DNA of 64,000 bases, from assembly GCF_008065155.1 (NCBI RefSeq), contig NZ_CP042819.1:1922001-1986000 (forward strand), written 5' to 3'. The translations under genes were made by a program, and so were the position numbers. Source of the DNA: Octadecabacter sp. SW4 (GTDB lineage: Bacteria > Pseudomonadota > Alphaproteobacteria > Rhodobacterales > Rhodobacteraceae). This document shows, one piece after another, positions 35,998-45,766 of the stretch. The notes below the pieces were generated by a model that saw only the letters and a list, made by a program, of their open reading frames with translations, was not told the origin of the DNA and ran no database searches. How positions within the stretch are numbered: the stretch's first letter is position 1; each line of letters starts with the position of its first letter.

Positions 35998-36936
35998 ATG
36001 AAAGACGCTGCCAGCAAGTTCGACGCCGACCTAACCGACCTTGGCCAGGACGAATGGCTGGCCCAACTTGAGGAAATCGCCGAGGAATACGGCTATTTCG
36101 AAAACCTTGGCCCCGATCACATGGCCGCTTTCATTGACGAGGGCACCAAGCTGCTGGTGACCTTTGAAACGGTCAATTCCGCCCATAAACTGAACCACGA
36201 CGAAGAGCCAATCGGCTTTGCATTCGTGCGCGAGGAAGGTTGGTCGCATCTGGCGATCCTAGCGACGAGAAACAGCTGGTTCCGCGACCGCCATGTTTAC
36301 GGCTATTTTGACCGGCTGATCGACGACGGCTTCTTCGAGGATTTCGATTCCGTGCTGTTTTACGGCGCTGGCATGGGTGGTTACGCCGCTGCTGCCTATT
36401 CTGTTGCAGCACCCGGCGCACAGGTTCTGGCGTTGCGCCCCTTTGCCACCCTTGATCCGCGCGTGACCGAATGGGACGCGCGGTTTCACAAGATGCGCCG
36501 CACCTCGTTCACCGACAGATACGGCTATGCCCCCGACATGATAGATGCGGTGGATCGCGCGACAATCGTTTACGACCCCCGCCAGCAGTTGGATGCGATG
36601 CACGCCGCGATGTTCACCAAATCCAACGTCACGAAACTGCGCGTGCCCAATCTGGGCGACACCATTGAACGGGATCTGGCGGGGATGCATCTGCTGGCCC
36701 CGATGATCACCGCGGCGATGGACGGTAATCTGACGCCCGCCGCCTTCGCGCAGCTTTTCCGCAAGCGTCAAAGCCATCTGCCCTATCTGCGCGGCCTGCT
36801 GCATGTCACAGAACAGCGCGACCGGCCCGATCTGACCCGCCGCGTCTGTGAATTTGTGCTGCGTGACCGCAAGCGGCCGCTGTTCCGGCGCAAGCTTGAA
36901 GAACTTGACGCCCTAGCCGCGCCGGTTGGCGAGTAG
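35998..36936 (+). CDS. Alpha/beta hydrolase-like protein without the nucleophile Ser
   Basis: This 312-residue cytoplasmic protein is of a kind I associate with Rhodobacteraceae but whose function I do not know. The middle has a strand followed by SVLFYGAGMGGYAAAAYS, which looks like the nucleophile elbow of an alpha/beta hydrolase (G-x-S-x-G-G), but the Ser position is Gly. The N-terminal region is acidic; the C-terminal region is basic (RRVCEFVLRDRKRPLFRRK). The ATG at 35998 follows GGAAAAGAG; a GTG one codon earlier is possible. It overlaps the convergent small gene by 24 bp. Confidence 0.72.
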   Translation: MKDAASKFDADLTDLGQDEWLAQLEEIAEEYGYFENLGPDHMAAFIDEGTKLLVTFETVNSAHKLNHDEEPIGFAFVREEGWSHLAILATRNSWFRDRHVYGYFDRLIDDGFFEDFDSVLFYGAGMGGYAAAAYSVAAPGAQVLALRPFATLDPRVTEWDARFHKMRRTSFTDRYGYAPDMIDAVDRATIVYDPRQQLDAMHAAMFTKSNVTKLRVPNLGDTIERDLAGMHLLAPMITAAMDGNLTPAAFAQLFRKRQSHLPYLRGLLHVTEQRDRPDLTRRVCEFVLRDRKRPLFRRKLEELDALAAPVGE

Positions 36937-37194
36937 TTTCTGCGCACCTTCGACCAGGCGCGTGGCAAAATACCCCAGCACCAGCCCAATCGCGATCCAG
37001 AAGGTCGTCCCGCTAAGCAAAAGCCGCGCCAGCACCCCGACCGCGACCAGCACCACCATGAAGCTCAGCAAGCGATGCTCGCTTTCTTCAACGGTGAACA
37101 GCGGTGACACCAGCTTGGCCAGGGGACGCGCCACGGGGGCGTCAAGATAGGGCGTCACAAAGCCGCCGACGAGAGCGATGATAAATCCGAACAT
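36913..37194 (-). CDS. Small membrane protein of unknown function
   Basis: A 93-residue protein with about three hydrophobic segments: FIIALVGGFVTPYL at the N terminus, LLSFMVVLVAVGVLARLLL and FWIAIGLVLGYFATRLV. The start at 37194 is well supported by GGAGAAT upstream; a longer frame to 37437 covers the pyrC start region on the other strand and is not conserved-looking. No family was recognised. Its 3' end overlaps the convergent hydrolase-like gene by 24 bp. Confidence 0.68.
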   Translation of the reverse strand: MFGFIIALVGGFVTPYLDAPVARPLAKLVSPLFTVEESEHRLLSFMVVLVAVGVLARLLLSGTTFWIAIGLVLGYFATRLVEGAQKLLANRRG

Positions 37195-37300
37195 GGTATT
37201 CTCCGTTTGTTGCACGCATCCTATCACAACGTTTCGCGGTGTGCGGGGGAAAAAGACTCTGCCTCTGGTCAGAACGCCCGCTTGCGTGTAATCGGATGCC

Positions 37301-38353
37301 ATGAGCCCACAGATCATAGACCGCCTGACGATCCGCCGCCCTGACGATTGGCATTTGCACCTGCGTGACGGGGCAATGTTGCAAGGCGTTCTGCCTGAAA
37401 CGGCCCGCCACTTTGGCCGCGCAATCGTCATGCCCAATCTGGTGCCGCCAGTTGTGACCGCGGCCCAGGCGGCCGCCTACCGCGACCGGATCATGGCCGC
37501 CCTGCCCGAGGGCATGACGTTCCAGCCGCTGATGACGCTCTACCTGACCGAAGACACCGATCCCGCAGATGTGGCGCAGGCCCACGCCAGCGGCATCGCC
37601 ACCGCCGTCAAACTTTACCCCGCCGGGGCCACAACCAATTCCGCCAGCGGCGTTGCCGATTTCGACAAGGTCCGCCCCGTGCTGGAAAAGATGGCCGAGA
37701 TCGGCATGCCGCTTTGCGTGCACGGCGAAGTCACCGACTCCGATATCGACATTTTTGACCGCGAAGCCGTGTTCATCGACAAGGTGCTGAAACCGATCCG
37801 CAAGAAGACCCCCGATCTGCGCGTCGTCATGGAGCATGTGACAACGCAGAACGCCGTGGATTACGTGCGCGACAGTTCAAAAAATCTGGCCGCGACGATC
37901 ACCACCCACCACCTGATCATCAACCGCAATCATATCCTCGCTGGCGGTATCCGCCCGCATTATTACTGCCTGCCCGTGGCCAAGCGCGAACAGCATCGCG
38001 TGGCATTGGTGCAGGCCGCCATATCGGGCGACAAACGGTTCTTTCTGGGCACCGATTCCGCGCCACACACGGATGCGCGCAAATTGCAGGAATGTGGCTG
38101 CGCAGGCGTCTTTTCGGCGACCAACACCATGTCTTGCCTGGCCGAAGTCTTTGATGCGGCACGTAAATTGTCGCAACTGGAATCCTTTGCTTCGCTCAAC
38201 GGTCCCGCGTTCTATGGCCTGCCCCCCGCTGATGACACGATCACATTGGTGCGCGGCGCACCCGTTGACTATCCCGCCCAGATCGACACGGGCGAAGGCC
38301 CGGTTACGCTTTTCAATCCCGGTTTCCCGCTGCATTGGCACGTGGAGACCTGA
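37301..38353 (+). CDS. pyrC: Dihydroorotase, class II
   Basis: The 350-residue zinc enzyme closes carbamoyl-aspartate to dihydroorotate in pyrimidine synthesis. Metal ligands are visible: [10 protein letters not shown] near the N terminus (HxH), the carboxylated Lys in [13 protein letters not shown] near residue 105, HGEV near 141, and [10 protein letters not shown] with the last Asp. Length and motifs match the E. coli-type homodimeric class. pyrE follows 18 bp downstream, so two pathway steps are co-transcribed. Confidence 0.96.
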   Translation: MSPQIIDRLTIRRPDDWHLHLRDGAMLQGVLPETARHFGRAIVMPNLVPPVVTAAQAAAYRDRIMAALPEGMTFQPLMTLYLTEDTDPADVAQAHASGIATAVKLYPAGATTNSASGVADFDKVRPVLEKMAEIGMPLCVHGEVTDSDIDIFDREAVFIDKVLKPIRKKTPDLRVVMEHVTTQNAVDYVRDSSKNLAATITTHHLIINRNHILAGGIRPHYYCLPVAKREQHRVALVQAAISGDKRFFLGTDSAPHTDARKLQECGCAGVFSATNTMSCLAEVFDAARKLSQLESFASLNGPAFYGLPPADDTITLVRGAPVDYPAQIDTGEGPVTLFNPGFPLHWHVET

Positions 38354-38371
38354 CGCCACAGGACGCCTCGC

Positions 38372-39049
38372 ATGATCCCCACATCTTTTCCGACCAAAGA
38401 AGAAATGGCGCGCCTCACCGCGCGTATGCTGCTCGAGATCGAGGCGATTTCGTTCAACGCCGATGCGCCTTTTACCCACGCCAGCGGCAAGCAGGCCCCC
38501 ACCTATATCGATTGCCGCAAGCTGATCTCCTTTCCGCGTATCCGCACCACCTTGATGGATTTTCTGACCGTCACCGTGATGCGCGAATGCGGCTTTGAGG
38601 CCTTCGACAATATCGCCGGTGGCGAAACGGCCGGCATTCCTTTTGGCGCGATGGTCGCCGAACGCTTGGCCCTGCCGATGACATATGTTCGCAAGAAACC
38701 AAAGGGTTACGGCAAAAACGCCCGCATCGAAGGGGTCATGCGCGAAGGCCAGCGCGTGTTGCTGGTCGAGGATTTGACGACCGATGGCGGCTCCAAACTG
38801 TCCTTTGTCGATGCGATCCGCGAAACCGGCGCGACCTGTAACGCCACGGCGGTGATTTTCTATTACGGCATCTTTGACGGCGTGGAAAAAACGCTTGGTG
38901 ATCACGGCGTGCAACTGCTGCATCTGTGCACCTGGTGGGACGTTCTGGCCGAGGCCAAGGCGCAGGGACATTTCACCCCCGAAACCCTGGCCGAGGTCGA
39001 ATCGTATCTCAACGATCCCGCCGCATGGTCCGCCGCGCGGCAGGGGTAG
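38372..39049 (+). CDS. pyrE: Orotate phosphoribosyltransferase
   Basis: This 225-residue enzyme joins orotate and PRPP to give orotidine monophosphate. The PRPP-binding motif reads [14 protein letters not shown] near residue 130, and the orotate-binding early part has [17 protein letters not shown]. It follows pyrC by 18 bp. The gene is the last of the pyrC-pyrE pair; no clear terminator follows. Confidence 0.95.
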   Translation: MIPTSFPTKEEMARLTARMLLEIEAISFNADAPFTHASGKQAPTYIDCRKLISFPRIRTTLMDFLTVTVMRECGFEAFDNIAGGETAGIPFGAMVAERLALPMTYVRKKPKGYGKNARIEGVMREGQRVLLVEDLTTDGGSKLSFVDAIRETGATCNATAVIFYYGIFDGVEKTLGDHGVQLLHLCTWWDVLAEAKAQGHFTPETLAEVESYLNDPAAWSAARQG

Positions 39050-39098
39050 CAGAAAAAAGTCACCCGTGTTTACCTATGGTTAATGCCGCGATTATTCG

Positions 39099-39168
39099 CA
39101 GATATTGACAAAACCCACCGCATCGCCCCAATATCTGGGACTTGGCGGGTGCAGCAAAGCTATCCACA
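39099..39168 (+). promoter_or_regulatory. Inverted repeat and DnaA-box-like site upstream of dnaB
   Basis: CAGATATTG (39099-39107) and CAATATCTG (39129-39137) are perfect 9-bp inverted arms with 21 bp between them. The first arm runs into TTGACA, a perfect -35 hexamer, at 39105-39110, but no good -10 is seen at 16-18 bp. CTATCCACA at 39160-39168 matches the DnaA box at eight of nine positions. Both lie in the 197-bp pyrE-dnaB gap. Confidence 0.4.
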
Positions 39169-39246
39169 AAACTATACATTTTGCCCCCGCCGTGCGGGCG
39201 TTGTATCCGGTCCATCACGGGCAAGACGACCAATAGCGAGGGCAGC

Positions 39247-40737
39247 ATGAACGAGATCACCACATTCAACGCGACCGGAGTTGAAGGCGCGAACGTGGAC
39301 TCCATGCCCCATTCGATCGAGGCCGAACAGCAGTTGCTGGGCGCGATCCTGACCAACAACGATATCTTTGACCGGATCGCCAGCATCATCAGCCCCAAGC
39401 ATTTCTATGATCCCGTCCACGCCCGCATCTTTGAGACCGCTGCCAGCCGGATCGCCAAGAACAACCTTGCCTCGCCCGTCACGCTCAAGGCCTTTCTGGA
39501 AGACGACGAAGGACTGAAGGAACTGGGCGGCCCCGCCTATCTGGCGCGTCTTGCGGGGGCCGCGATTTCAGCCTTTGCTGCGCGTGATTATGCGCAGATG
39601 ATTTATGACTTTTCGGTGCGCCGCGAGCTGATTCAGGTGGGCCGCGATATCGCCGCCAAGGCCGCGTCCGTCGATATCGACAGCGAACCGCGCGAACAGA
39701 TCGTCGAGGCCGAACAGGAACTTTACCGCCTTGCCGAACAGGGCACCACTGAAAGCGGATTTCAAAGCTTTCTCAAGGCCGTAACAGACGCCGTTAATGT
39801 TGCCAACGCCGCCTATCAACGCGAAGGCGGGCTGGCCGGTGTCGCCACCGATCTGGTCGATATGGACCGGATGCTGGGCGGGTTGCACAAGTCCGATCTG
39901 CTGATCTTGGCCGGGCGCCCGTCGATGGGGAAAACCTCGCTTGCGACCAATATCGCCTATAACGTCGCCAAGGCCTATAAAAAGGGCAAGCTGGCAGATG
40001 GCTCCGAAGGGGCGGTGGACGGCGGCGTCGTCGGATTTTTCAGCCTTGAGATGAGCGCCGAACAACTGGCGGGCCGGATCCTCGCCGAAGCCTCGGAAAT
40101 CTCCTCCCATAAAATCCGTCAGGGCGACATGGACGAAGTCGAATTTCGCCGTTTTGTCGACGCCGCCAAATCGCTGGAAGCCTGCCCGCTGTTCATTGAT
40201 GACACCGCCGCGATCCCGATCAGCCAGCTGGCCGCCCGCGCCCGCCGTCTGAAACGCACCCACGGGCTGGACCTGCTGATCGTCGACTATTTGCAACTGG
40301 TGCGCGGCACCTCGGAAAACCGCGTGCAGGAAATCGGTGAAATCTCGATGGGCCTCAAGGCGATTGCCAAGGAATTGCAAATCCCTGTCATCGCCCTGTC
40401 ACAGCTCTCGCGTCAGGTGGAATCGCGCGAAGACAAGCGCCCGCAACTGTCCGACCTGCGTGAATCGGGTTCTATCGAGCAGGACGCCGACGTGGTCATG
40501 TTCGTCTATCGTGGCGAATATTACAAAGAGCGGGAAAAACCCGCCGACCACGAGCTGGACAAGGTTGCCGTCTGGCAAGAGGAAATGGACCGCCTGCACG
40601 GCAAGGCCGAGGTGATCATCGGCAAGCAACGTCACGGCCCGATCGGCACCGTGGAATTGTCGTTCGAGGCGCAGTTCACCCGCTTTGGCAATCTGGTCAA
40701 ACCCTGGCAGCAGGACAGTGGCAGCAGCAAATTCTGA
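39247..40737 (+). CDS. dnaB: Replicative DNA helicase DnaB
   Basis: The 496-residue hexameric helicase unwinds DNA at the replication fork. The N-terminal domain opens MPHSIEAEQQLLGAIL; the RecA-like domain has Walker A AGRPSMGKTSLATN, Walker B LLIVDYLQLV and the late LSDLRESGSIEQDAD motif with QLSRQVESR before it. The ATG at 39247 follows GAGGGC and starts the conserved region; 35 upstream in-frame codons are not conserved. No intein or insertion is seen. Possible regulatory sequences lie at 39099-39168. Confidence 0.97.
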   Translation: MNEITTFNATGVEGANVDSMPHSIEAEQQLLGAILTNNDIFDRIASIISPKHFYDPVHARIFETAASRIAKNNLASPVTLKAFLEDDEGLKELGGPAYLARLAGAAISAFAARDYAQMIYDFSVRRELIQVGRDIAAKAASVDIDSEPREQIVEAEQELYRLAEQGTTESGFQSFLKAVTDAVNVANAAYQREGGLAGVATDLVDMDRMLGGLHKSDLLILAGRPSMGKTSLATNIAYNVAKAYKKGKLADGSEGAVDGGVVGFFSLEMSAEQLAGRILAEASEISSHKIRQGDMDEVEFRRFVDAAKSLEACPLFIDDTAAIPISQLAARARRLKRTHGLDLLIVDYLQLVRGTSENRVQEIGEISMGLKAIAKELQIPVIALSQLSRQVESREDKRPQLSDLRESGSIEQDADVVMFVYRGEYYKEREKPADHELDKVAVWQEEMDRLHGKAEVIIGKQRHGPIGTVELSFEAQFTRFGNLVKPWQQDSGSSKF

Positions 40738-40797
40738 TCGCCGCATTGCATCTGGCGGGTTGCCCCCTAAACTGCGGATACCCTGCCGGAGAACCCC

Positions 40798-42069
40798 ATG
40801 ACAGACGACAACGATCCCCGCACCTCTGCCGCCCAGGAGCGCGGTGTGCGCTATGCCCGCGAGCTGGAAAACCACCTGTCGTGGCTGGATACGATCACCG
40901 GCACCGCGCTGGGAATTCTGGCCATCGCCTCGGGCATTTATACCTATCTTGGCGTGTCGTCCCTGCTAGATGACACCGGCGCGCTCAGCTTTTTTGCGGC
41001 GATGGCCTATTCGGTGGCCGTCTCGGTGGCGATCTTTGTTTTCTGGTCCTATCTCATGCGGCTTTTGCCCGCCGTGCGCACGGCGGGCGCGCGCGTTGGC
41101 CTGCTGGCCTCGATGCTGCTGGGCAGTTTCGCGATCATCGCCATGTCTTCGTGGCTGAACGCCGCCGCCCTGGCGGGCGCAGCTGCCGTCGAACAGCATC
41201 TGGCAAAAACCGTGCAGGATTATCAGGGCGCGCTGGAACGCGCCAATGCCGTGGCCATCGCCGCCCAAGGGCTGGAACGTGACGTGGCCCGTGTGCGTCA
41301 AAGCTTCGAAGACCTTGGCGAACAAGAGGCCACGGGGCAGTTGTCCGGCATTGCCGGTCAGGGCGCCGTGTTCCGGCTGCTGCGCCAGAAATCCGACGAA
41401 CTGGCAGGCCTTGAGGCGCAGATCGCCAGCCAGCAACCGCTGGTCGACGCCGCCTTTGACGAAGGCAACGCGATCCTTAGCCGGATGCGCGCGCTGACGG
41501 TCGAGCCCGGCCCCGTTGACGCACGCTCGGTGCAGTTTTCCGAAGATGCGGTGCGGCTGGCCAATATCATCACGCAATTGCGCCAGTTGTCAGTGGCCCC
41601 GCTGGTCGGGCGCGCGGCCCAAGACCTGTCGGCCTCGGTCGTGCTGCCGGAACTGGATGGGCGCACGGATTCAACCCGTCAGGACCAGCAGGCCACGATC
41701 ACGGCGGTGCTGACCGTGCTGGGCCAACGCGCCGATACCTTGCAGGTGGCCGTGCAGGGCGTTCTGGGCATGGCCCCACCCGCCGAGATTACCTACACGC
41801 CGATTTCGACCGCCGATGCGGTGATCAAATACGCCGAAAATTTTGTCCCCAGCTGGGCGGGGGCCATCGCGATTGACCTGCTGCCTGGCGTGCTGGTGTT
41901 TATCGTCATGGTCACCCAGGCCGCGATCCGCTCGGGCCGCGAAGGGGCGGCAAACGAAGACATGATGACGCTGGCCGAACTGCGCACCGCCATCGTCGCC
42001 CTGCGCGATGTCGAAGGCGTGCTGGAACGCCCGACAACACCGCCGGCCGATCAGCCCAAAGACACATGA
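40798..42069 (+). CDS. Membrane protein of unknown function with large soluble loop
   Basis: The 423-residue protein has three transmembrane segments in the first 120 residues (ILAIASGIYTYL, AVAVSVAIFVFWSYL, LLASMLLGSFAIIAM), a helical, Ala/Glu/Gln-rich region of about 220 residues likely outside the cytoplasm, and a fourth segment (LLPGVLVFIVMVTQ) before a short cytoplasmic tail. The soluble part looks like a coiled-coil bundle. I recognise no family. It overlaps the ClpP-like gene downstream by 4 bp, so the two proteins may act together. Confidence 0.7.
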   Translation: MTDDNDPRTSAAQERGVRYARELENHLSWLDTITGTALGILAIASGIYTYLGVSSLLDDTGALSFFAAMAYSVAVSVAIFVFWSYLMRLLPAVRTAGARVGLLASMLLGSFAIIAMSSWLNAAALAGAAAVEQHLAKTVQDYQGALERANAVAIAAQGLERDVARVRQSFEDLGEQEATGQLSGIAGQGAVFRLLRQKSDELAGLEAQIASQQPLVDAAFDEGNAILSRMRALTVEPGPVDARSVQFSEDAVRLANIITQLRQLSVAPLVGRAAQDLSASVVLPELDGRTDSTRQDQQATITAVLTVLGQRADTLQVAVQGVLGMAPPAEITYTPISTADAVIKYAENFVPSWAGAIAIDLLPGVLVFIVMVTQAAIRSGREGAANEDMMTLAELRTAIVALRDVEGVLERPTTPPADQPKDT

Positions 42070-42857
42070 CCGCGCCGCCCGACCTGCCCCGTGACACACC
42101 GTTTCAGGCCAAACGGATCATTCAGGCCGTGCTGATCGTGCAATTGGGGATCGCGGCGATCCTGTTCAGCGCCGATTTGTTGCCCAGTCTTGCGACGCTG
42201 GTCGCACCTTCGGATGCGCCCGCCCTCACGCAACCGGCCAGCCCGGGCGATCAAACGCGGCGCTACAGCCCGCGCGATGTGCCCACCCGCGCGCCCAATC
42301 CCGACACCCGCCCGATTCCGGCGACAACGGACATGCCCAACCGGCTCGCGTTCGCGTTCACCACATGGGAGGATGCCCCCGCGCTGATCCTGACCGGCAC
42401 AATCGAAACAGGTGACGCGGGCCGTTTTGCCGATGCCCTTGCCCTCAACCCTGCGCCGCAGGTCGTCTTTTTGAACAGTCCCGGCGGGTCGGTGATGGAT
42501 GCACTGGCCATTGGCCGCACCCTGCGCGACCTTGGCGTCACGACGCGGCTGACACAAAGCGATATCTGCCTGTCCGCCTGCCCCTATATCTTTGCCGCAG
42601 GCACGCAGCGGATCGCCGATGATGACGCATGGCTGGGCGTGCATCAGCACTTCTTTGATGAAAACACCGTCCTGCCCGCCTTTCTTGCGGTCGAAAACAT
42701 CCAGCGCGGTCAGGCCGAAGTCGTCGGCTATCTTGATGATATGGGCGTCGATCTGCGGATCATGCAACCGGCAATGGCCACCCCGCCGGATGAAATTTAC
42801 CTGCTGACACCGCAGGAACGGATCGACTATCATCTGACCACGCCGCCGGACGAATAG
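42066..42857 (+). CDS. Membrane-anchored ClpP/SppA-fold protein (COG3904-like)
   Basis: The 263-residue protein has one N-terminal membrane anchor (about 18-40), a Pro-rich linker and a ClpP/crotonase-fold domain. FLNSPGGSVMDALAIGRTLR is the oxyanion-forming glycine motif, the candidate nucleophile is the Ser in ICLSACPYIF, and a His in LGVHQH lies 23 residues later, close to the Ser-His spacing of ClpP. It resembles COG3904 predicted periplasmic proteins. Substrates are unknown. Translation is coupled to the upstream membrane protein by a 4-bp overlap. Confidence 0.82.
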   Translation: MTAPPDLPRDTPFQAKRIIQAVLIVQLGIAAILFSADLLPSLATLVAPSDAPALTQPASPGDQTRRYSPRDVPTRAPNPDTRPIPATTDMPNRLAFAFTTWEDAPALILTGTIETGDAGRFADALALNPAPQVVFLNSPGGSVMDALAIGRTLRDLGVTTRLTQSDICLSACPYIFAAGTQRIADDDAWLGVHQHFFDENTVLPAFLAVENIQRGQAEVVGYLDDMGVDLRIMQPAMATPPDEIYLLTPQERIDYHLTTPPDE

Positions 42858-42901
42858 GCAGCGCCGGCGCAAACGCGCGATCAGGGACAGGATAGGACCG
42901 G

Positions 42902-43900
42902 ATGCACAGCACGACAGATTGGAACGAAACCTCCCTTCCTGCCCTTGGCATGGGTTGCTGGGCAATCGGCGGGCCGTTCTTTGCAGGCGATGATCCGGTT
43001 GGCTGGGGCGCGTCTGATGACGACACATCCCGCACCACGATCCACGCTGCCTATGATGCAGGGTTGCGGCTGTTTGATACCGCACAGGCCTACGGCACCG
43101 GCCATTCCGAGTCGCTGTTGGGCGAGGTTCTGGCCGACAAACCCGAGGCCCGTATCGTCACCAAGGTCGGCATCGGCATTGATCCGGCCACGCGCCAGAT
43201 CACCGGTCTTGTGACGGATCCAGCCGCGATCCGCGCCGCATTCGAGGAATCGCGCAAACGCCTGCGCCGCGATGTGATCGACCTTGCGCTGGTGCACCCC
43301 AACGAATTTTCCGTGGCCGAGGCCGCGCCGGTCTTCGATGTTTTGGGCGATCTGCATGCGCGGGGCCAAATCCGCGCCTTCGGCTGGAGCACGGACTTCC
43401 CCGACAAGGCCCGCGCCTATGCAGACCGCGCGGGCTTTGGTGCCGTGGAATACGCGGCCAATGTGTTCTTTGCCGGTGAACAGATCAGCGCGGCTGTGGC
43501 ACACATCAAGGCCACGGCCCTGATCCGGTCACCGTTGGCGATGGGCCTGCTGGGCGGGCGGATCACACCTGACACCGAAGTCCCCAAGGATGACGTGCGC
43601 GCCCGCGAAAACGACAACATGGATTGGTTCACCGGGCGGCGCATGACCCCGCATTACGCGCGCCGCCTTGATGCGATCCGGTCCTGCCTGACGGTGGGCG
43701 GGCGCACATTGGCACAGGGCGCTATCGGCTGGCTCTGGGCGCGGCACGCGGGGGCGATCCCGGTGCCGGGAATGCGAACGCCCCAGCAGGTGGCCGACCT
43801 ATGCGGCGCGCTGTCGCTTGGCCCCCTGCCCGCAAACACAATGGCCGAGATCGAGCGCCTGATAGAGCGCCCGCCCGAAGGCCCACCGCGGCCGCGTTAG
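42902..43900 (+). CDS. Aldo/keto reductase
   Basis: The 332-residue TIM-barrel oxidoreductase uses NAD(P)H to reduce carbonyls. The early strand has GMGCWAIGG, and [21 protein letters not shown] carries the catalytic Asp and Tyr. A Lys in IVTKVGIG and a His in LALVHPNEF complete the usual tetrad. The C-terminal cofactor segment is [13 protein letters not shown]. The family includes many detoxifying and sugar reductases; the substrate cannot be told. It is an independent gene with no operon partner evident; alr follows 55 bp later. Confidence 0.9.
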   Translation: MHSTTDWNETSLPALGMGCWAIGGPFFAGDDPVGWGASDDDTSRTTIHAAYDAGLRLFDTAQAYGTGHSESLLGEVLADKPEARIVTKVGIGIDPATRQITGLVTDPAAIRAAFEESRKRLRRDVIDLALVHPNEFSVAEAAPVFDVLGDLHARGQIRAFGWSTDFPDKARAYADRAGFGAVEYAANVFFAGEQISAAVAHIKATALIRSPLAMGLLGGRITPDTEVPKDDVRARENDNMDWFTGRRMTPHYARRLDAIRSCLTVGGRTLAQGAIGWLWARHAGAIPVPGMRTPQQVADLCGALSLGPLPANTMAEIERLIERPPEGPPRPR

Positions 43901-43955
43901 ACCCGCGTCACCCTTTGCGCTTGACCTTGCCCGCCCGCCTGTCAAAACAACGCCC

Positions 43956-44993
43956 ATGAGTACCGGGTTCCTTACTGTTGATGTTGACGCCCTCGTGGCG
44001 AACTGGCGCGCGCTTGACGCGATGTCGGATGTTGAAACCGCCGCCGTGGTCAAGGCCGATGGCTATGGCCTTGGGGCGGCGAAAATGGCGCGCGCGTTGG
44101 CCCGCGCCGGTGCCCGCAAGTTTTTCGTCGCCGTCGCAGAGGAAGGCGCGGTGGTGCGCCAAGCGCTCGGCCCCAATCCGGAAATCTGCGTGTTCAGTGG
44201 CCACATGCGCGGCGATACCGAAATGATCGCAGACCTGATGTTGACGCCGATGCTCAATACCGTCGGTCAGGTGACGCGCCATTTCGAAAGCCTGCCGGGC
44301 CATCCCTTCGGCATTCAACTAGACACCGGGATGAACCGGCTGGGCATGGAAATCGGCGAATGGGCCGCGATTGCCGAACTGGCGCTTGGTGCGGGGCCGA
44401 TGCTGGTGATGTCGCATCTGGCCTGCGCTGATGAGCCCGATCATCCGATGAACGCACAGCAACTGGCGCAGTTCCACCTGATGACCGATGGCGTTTCCGT
44501 GCCGCGGTCGCTGGCGGCAACGGGTGGCATTTTGCTAGGGCCAGAGTATCACTTTGACCTCACCCGTCCCGGGGTTGGCCTTTATGGCGGGGCCCCCTTT
44601 GCGGATGCGCGCGCCGTGGCCCATCTTGACCTGCCCGTCGTGCAGATCCGCGATGTGGACGCGGGCGAAACCGTCGGCTATGGCAATGCATGGACCGCGC
44701 CGCGCGACAGCCGCATCGCGACCCTGTCCACGGGCTATGCGGACGGAATTTTGCGCGCCTTGTCAGACAATGTGACCCTGTGGCACGGCGATCAGCCCTG
44801 CCCGCTTGTGGGGCGTGTGTCGATGGACCTTCTGACCGTCGATGTGACCGACCTGAGCGAGGCACCGCAGGCCCTGTCACTGCTCAACGCGGCGCAAACC
44901 GTCGATGATCTGGCCGCCCTTGCAGGCACCATCGGCTATGAAATCCTGACCTCTCTGGGGCCGCGCTATACACGCCGCTACGCGGGCGGATGA
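43956..44993 (+). CDS. alr: Alanine racemase
   Basis: This 345-residue PLP enzyme makes D-alanine for peptidoglycan. The PLP Lys is K33 in [10 protein letters not shown], and the C-terminal domain has [10 protein letters not shown] with the second catalytic Tyr nearby and [11 protein letters not shown]. Length is slightly short of the usual 355-375. The stop overlaps the mlaE start by 4 bp, which couples a cell-wall enzyme with an envelope lipid transporter. Confidence 0.95.
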   Translation: MSTGFLTVDVDALVANWRALDAMSDVETAAVVKADGYGLGAAKMARALARAGARKFFVAVAEEGAVVRQALGPNPEICVFSGHMRGDTEMIADLMLTPMLNTVGQVTRHFESLPGHPFGIQLDTGMNRLGMEIGEWAAIAELALGAGPMLVMSHLACADEPDHPMNAQQLAQFHLMTDGVSVPRSLAATGGILLGPEYHFDLTRPGVGLYGGAPFADARAVAHLDLPVVQIRDVDAGETVGYGNAWTAPRDSRIATLSTGYADGILRALSDNVTLWHGDQPCPLVGRVSMDLLTVDVTDLSEAPQALSLLNAAQTVDDLAALAGTIGYEILTSLGPRYTRRYAGG

Positions 44994-45766
44994 TGCGGTT
45001 TCTTGCCTCCCTCGGTGCGACCGTTCTGGCGATGCTTGCCGCCGTCGGGCGGTTGGTGATGTTCACCGCCCAAACCCTTAGCCATCTTGCACGCCCGCCG
45101 TTTTACCCGCGCGAATTTGGTCATGCCCTGCTGCAAATCGGCTATTTTTCCCTGCCTGTGGTGGGCCTGACGGCATTTTTCACAGGCGGCGCACTGGCCC
45201 TGCAAATCTACGCAGGTAGCGCGCGTTTTTCGGCCGAAGCCGTGGTACCCCAGATCGTTGCCATCGGCATGGTGCGCGAACTTGGCCCCGTGCTGGTCGG
45301 CCTGATGATCGCGGCGCGCGTGACCTCCTCGATCGCCGCCGAAATCGCCACCATGAAAGTGACCGAACAGATCGACGCCCTTGTCACCCTTTCCACCCAT
45401 CCGATGAAATACCTGACCCTGCCCCGGGTGCTGGCCGCAACGCTGATGATGCCGGTGCTGGTGGGTGTCGGCGATGTGATCGGCATCTTTGGCGGCTATA
45501 TCGTTGGCACCGAACGGCTGGGTTTTAACGCCGCCACCTACCTGCAAAACACCGCCGATTTTCTTGAGCTTCGCGATGTCGTGTCCTCGCTGGTCAAGGG
45601 GGCCGTGTTCGGCTTTATCGCCGCATTGATGGGTTGCTATTACGGCATGCAATCCCAACGGGGCGCGATGGGCGTGGGCCGCGCCACCAAAGGATCGGTC
45701 GTCGCCGCCGCCGTGCTGATCCTCGCCGCGAATTTCCTCCTGACAGAGGCGTTTTTCTCAGCATGA
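44990..45766 (+). CDS. mlaE: MlaE-type ABC lipid transport permease
   Basis: The 258-residue permease has about five transmembrane segments and the MlaE motifs [21 protein letters not shown] and [17 protein letters not shown], including the conserved EQxxAL loop that contacts the ATPase. MlaFE transporters move phospholipids between inner and outer membranes. mlaF follows with a 4-bp overlap. mlaD and mlaC, the MCE and shuttle proteins, are not adjacent. Confidence 0.92.
   Translation: MMRFLASLGATVLAMLAAVGRLVMFTAQTLSHLARPPFYPREFGHALLQIGYFSLPVVGLTAFFTGGALALQIYAGSARFSAEAVVPQIVAIGMVRELGPVLVGLMIAARVTSSIAAEIATMKVTEQIDALVTLSTHPMKYLTLPRVLAATLMMPVLVGVGDVIGIFGGYIVGTERLGFNAATYLQNTADFLELRDVVSSLVKGAVFGFIAALMGCYYGMQSQRGAMGVGRATKGSVVAAAVLILAANFLLTEAFFSA

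Noticed and set aside
45634..45762. Longer N terminus for mlaF
   Set aside because: The extra 43 codons lie inside mlaE in another frame and are Arg-rich; the ATGA overlap start at 45763 begins the conserved ABC domain.
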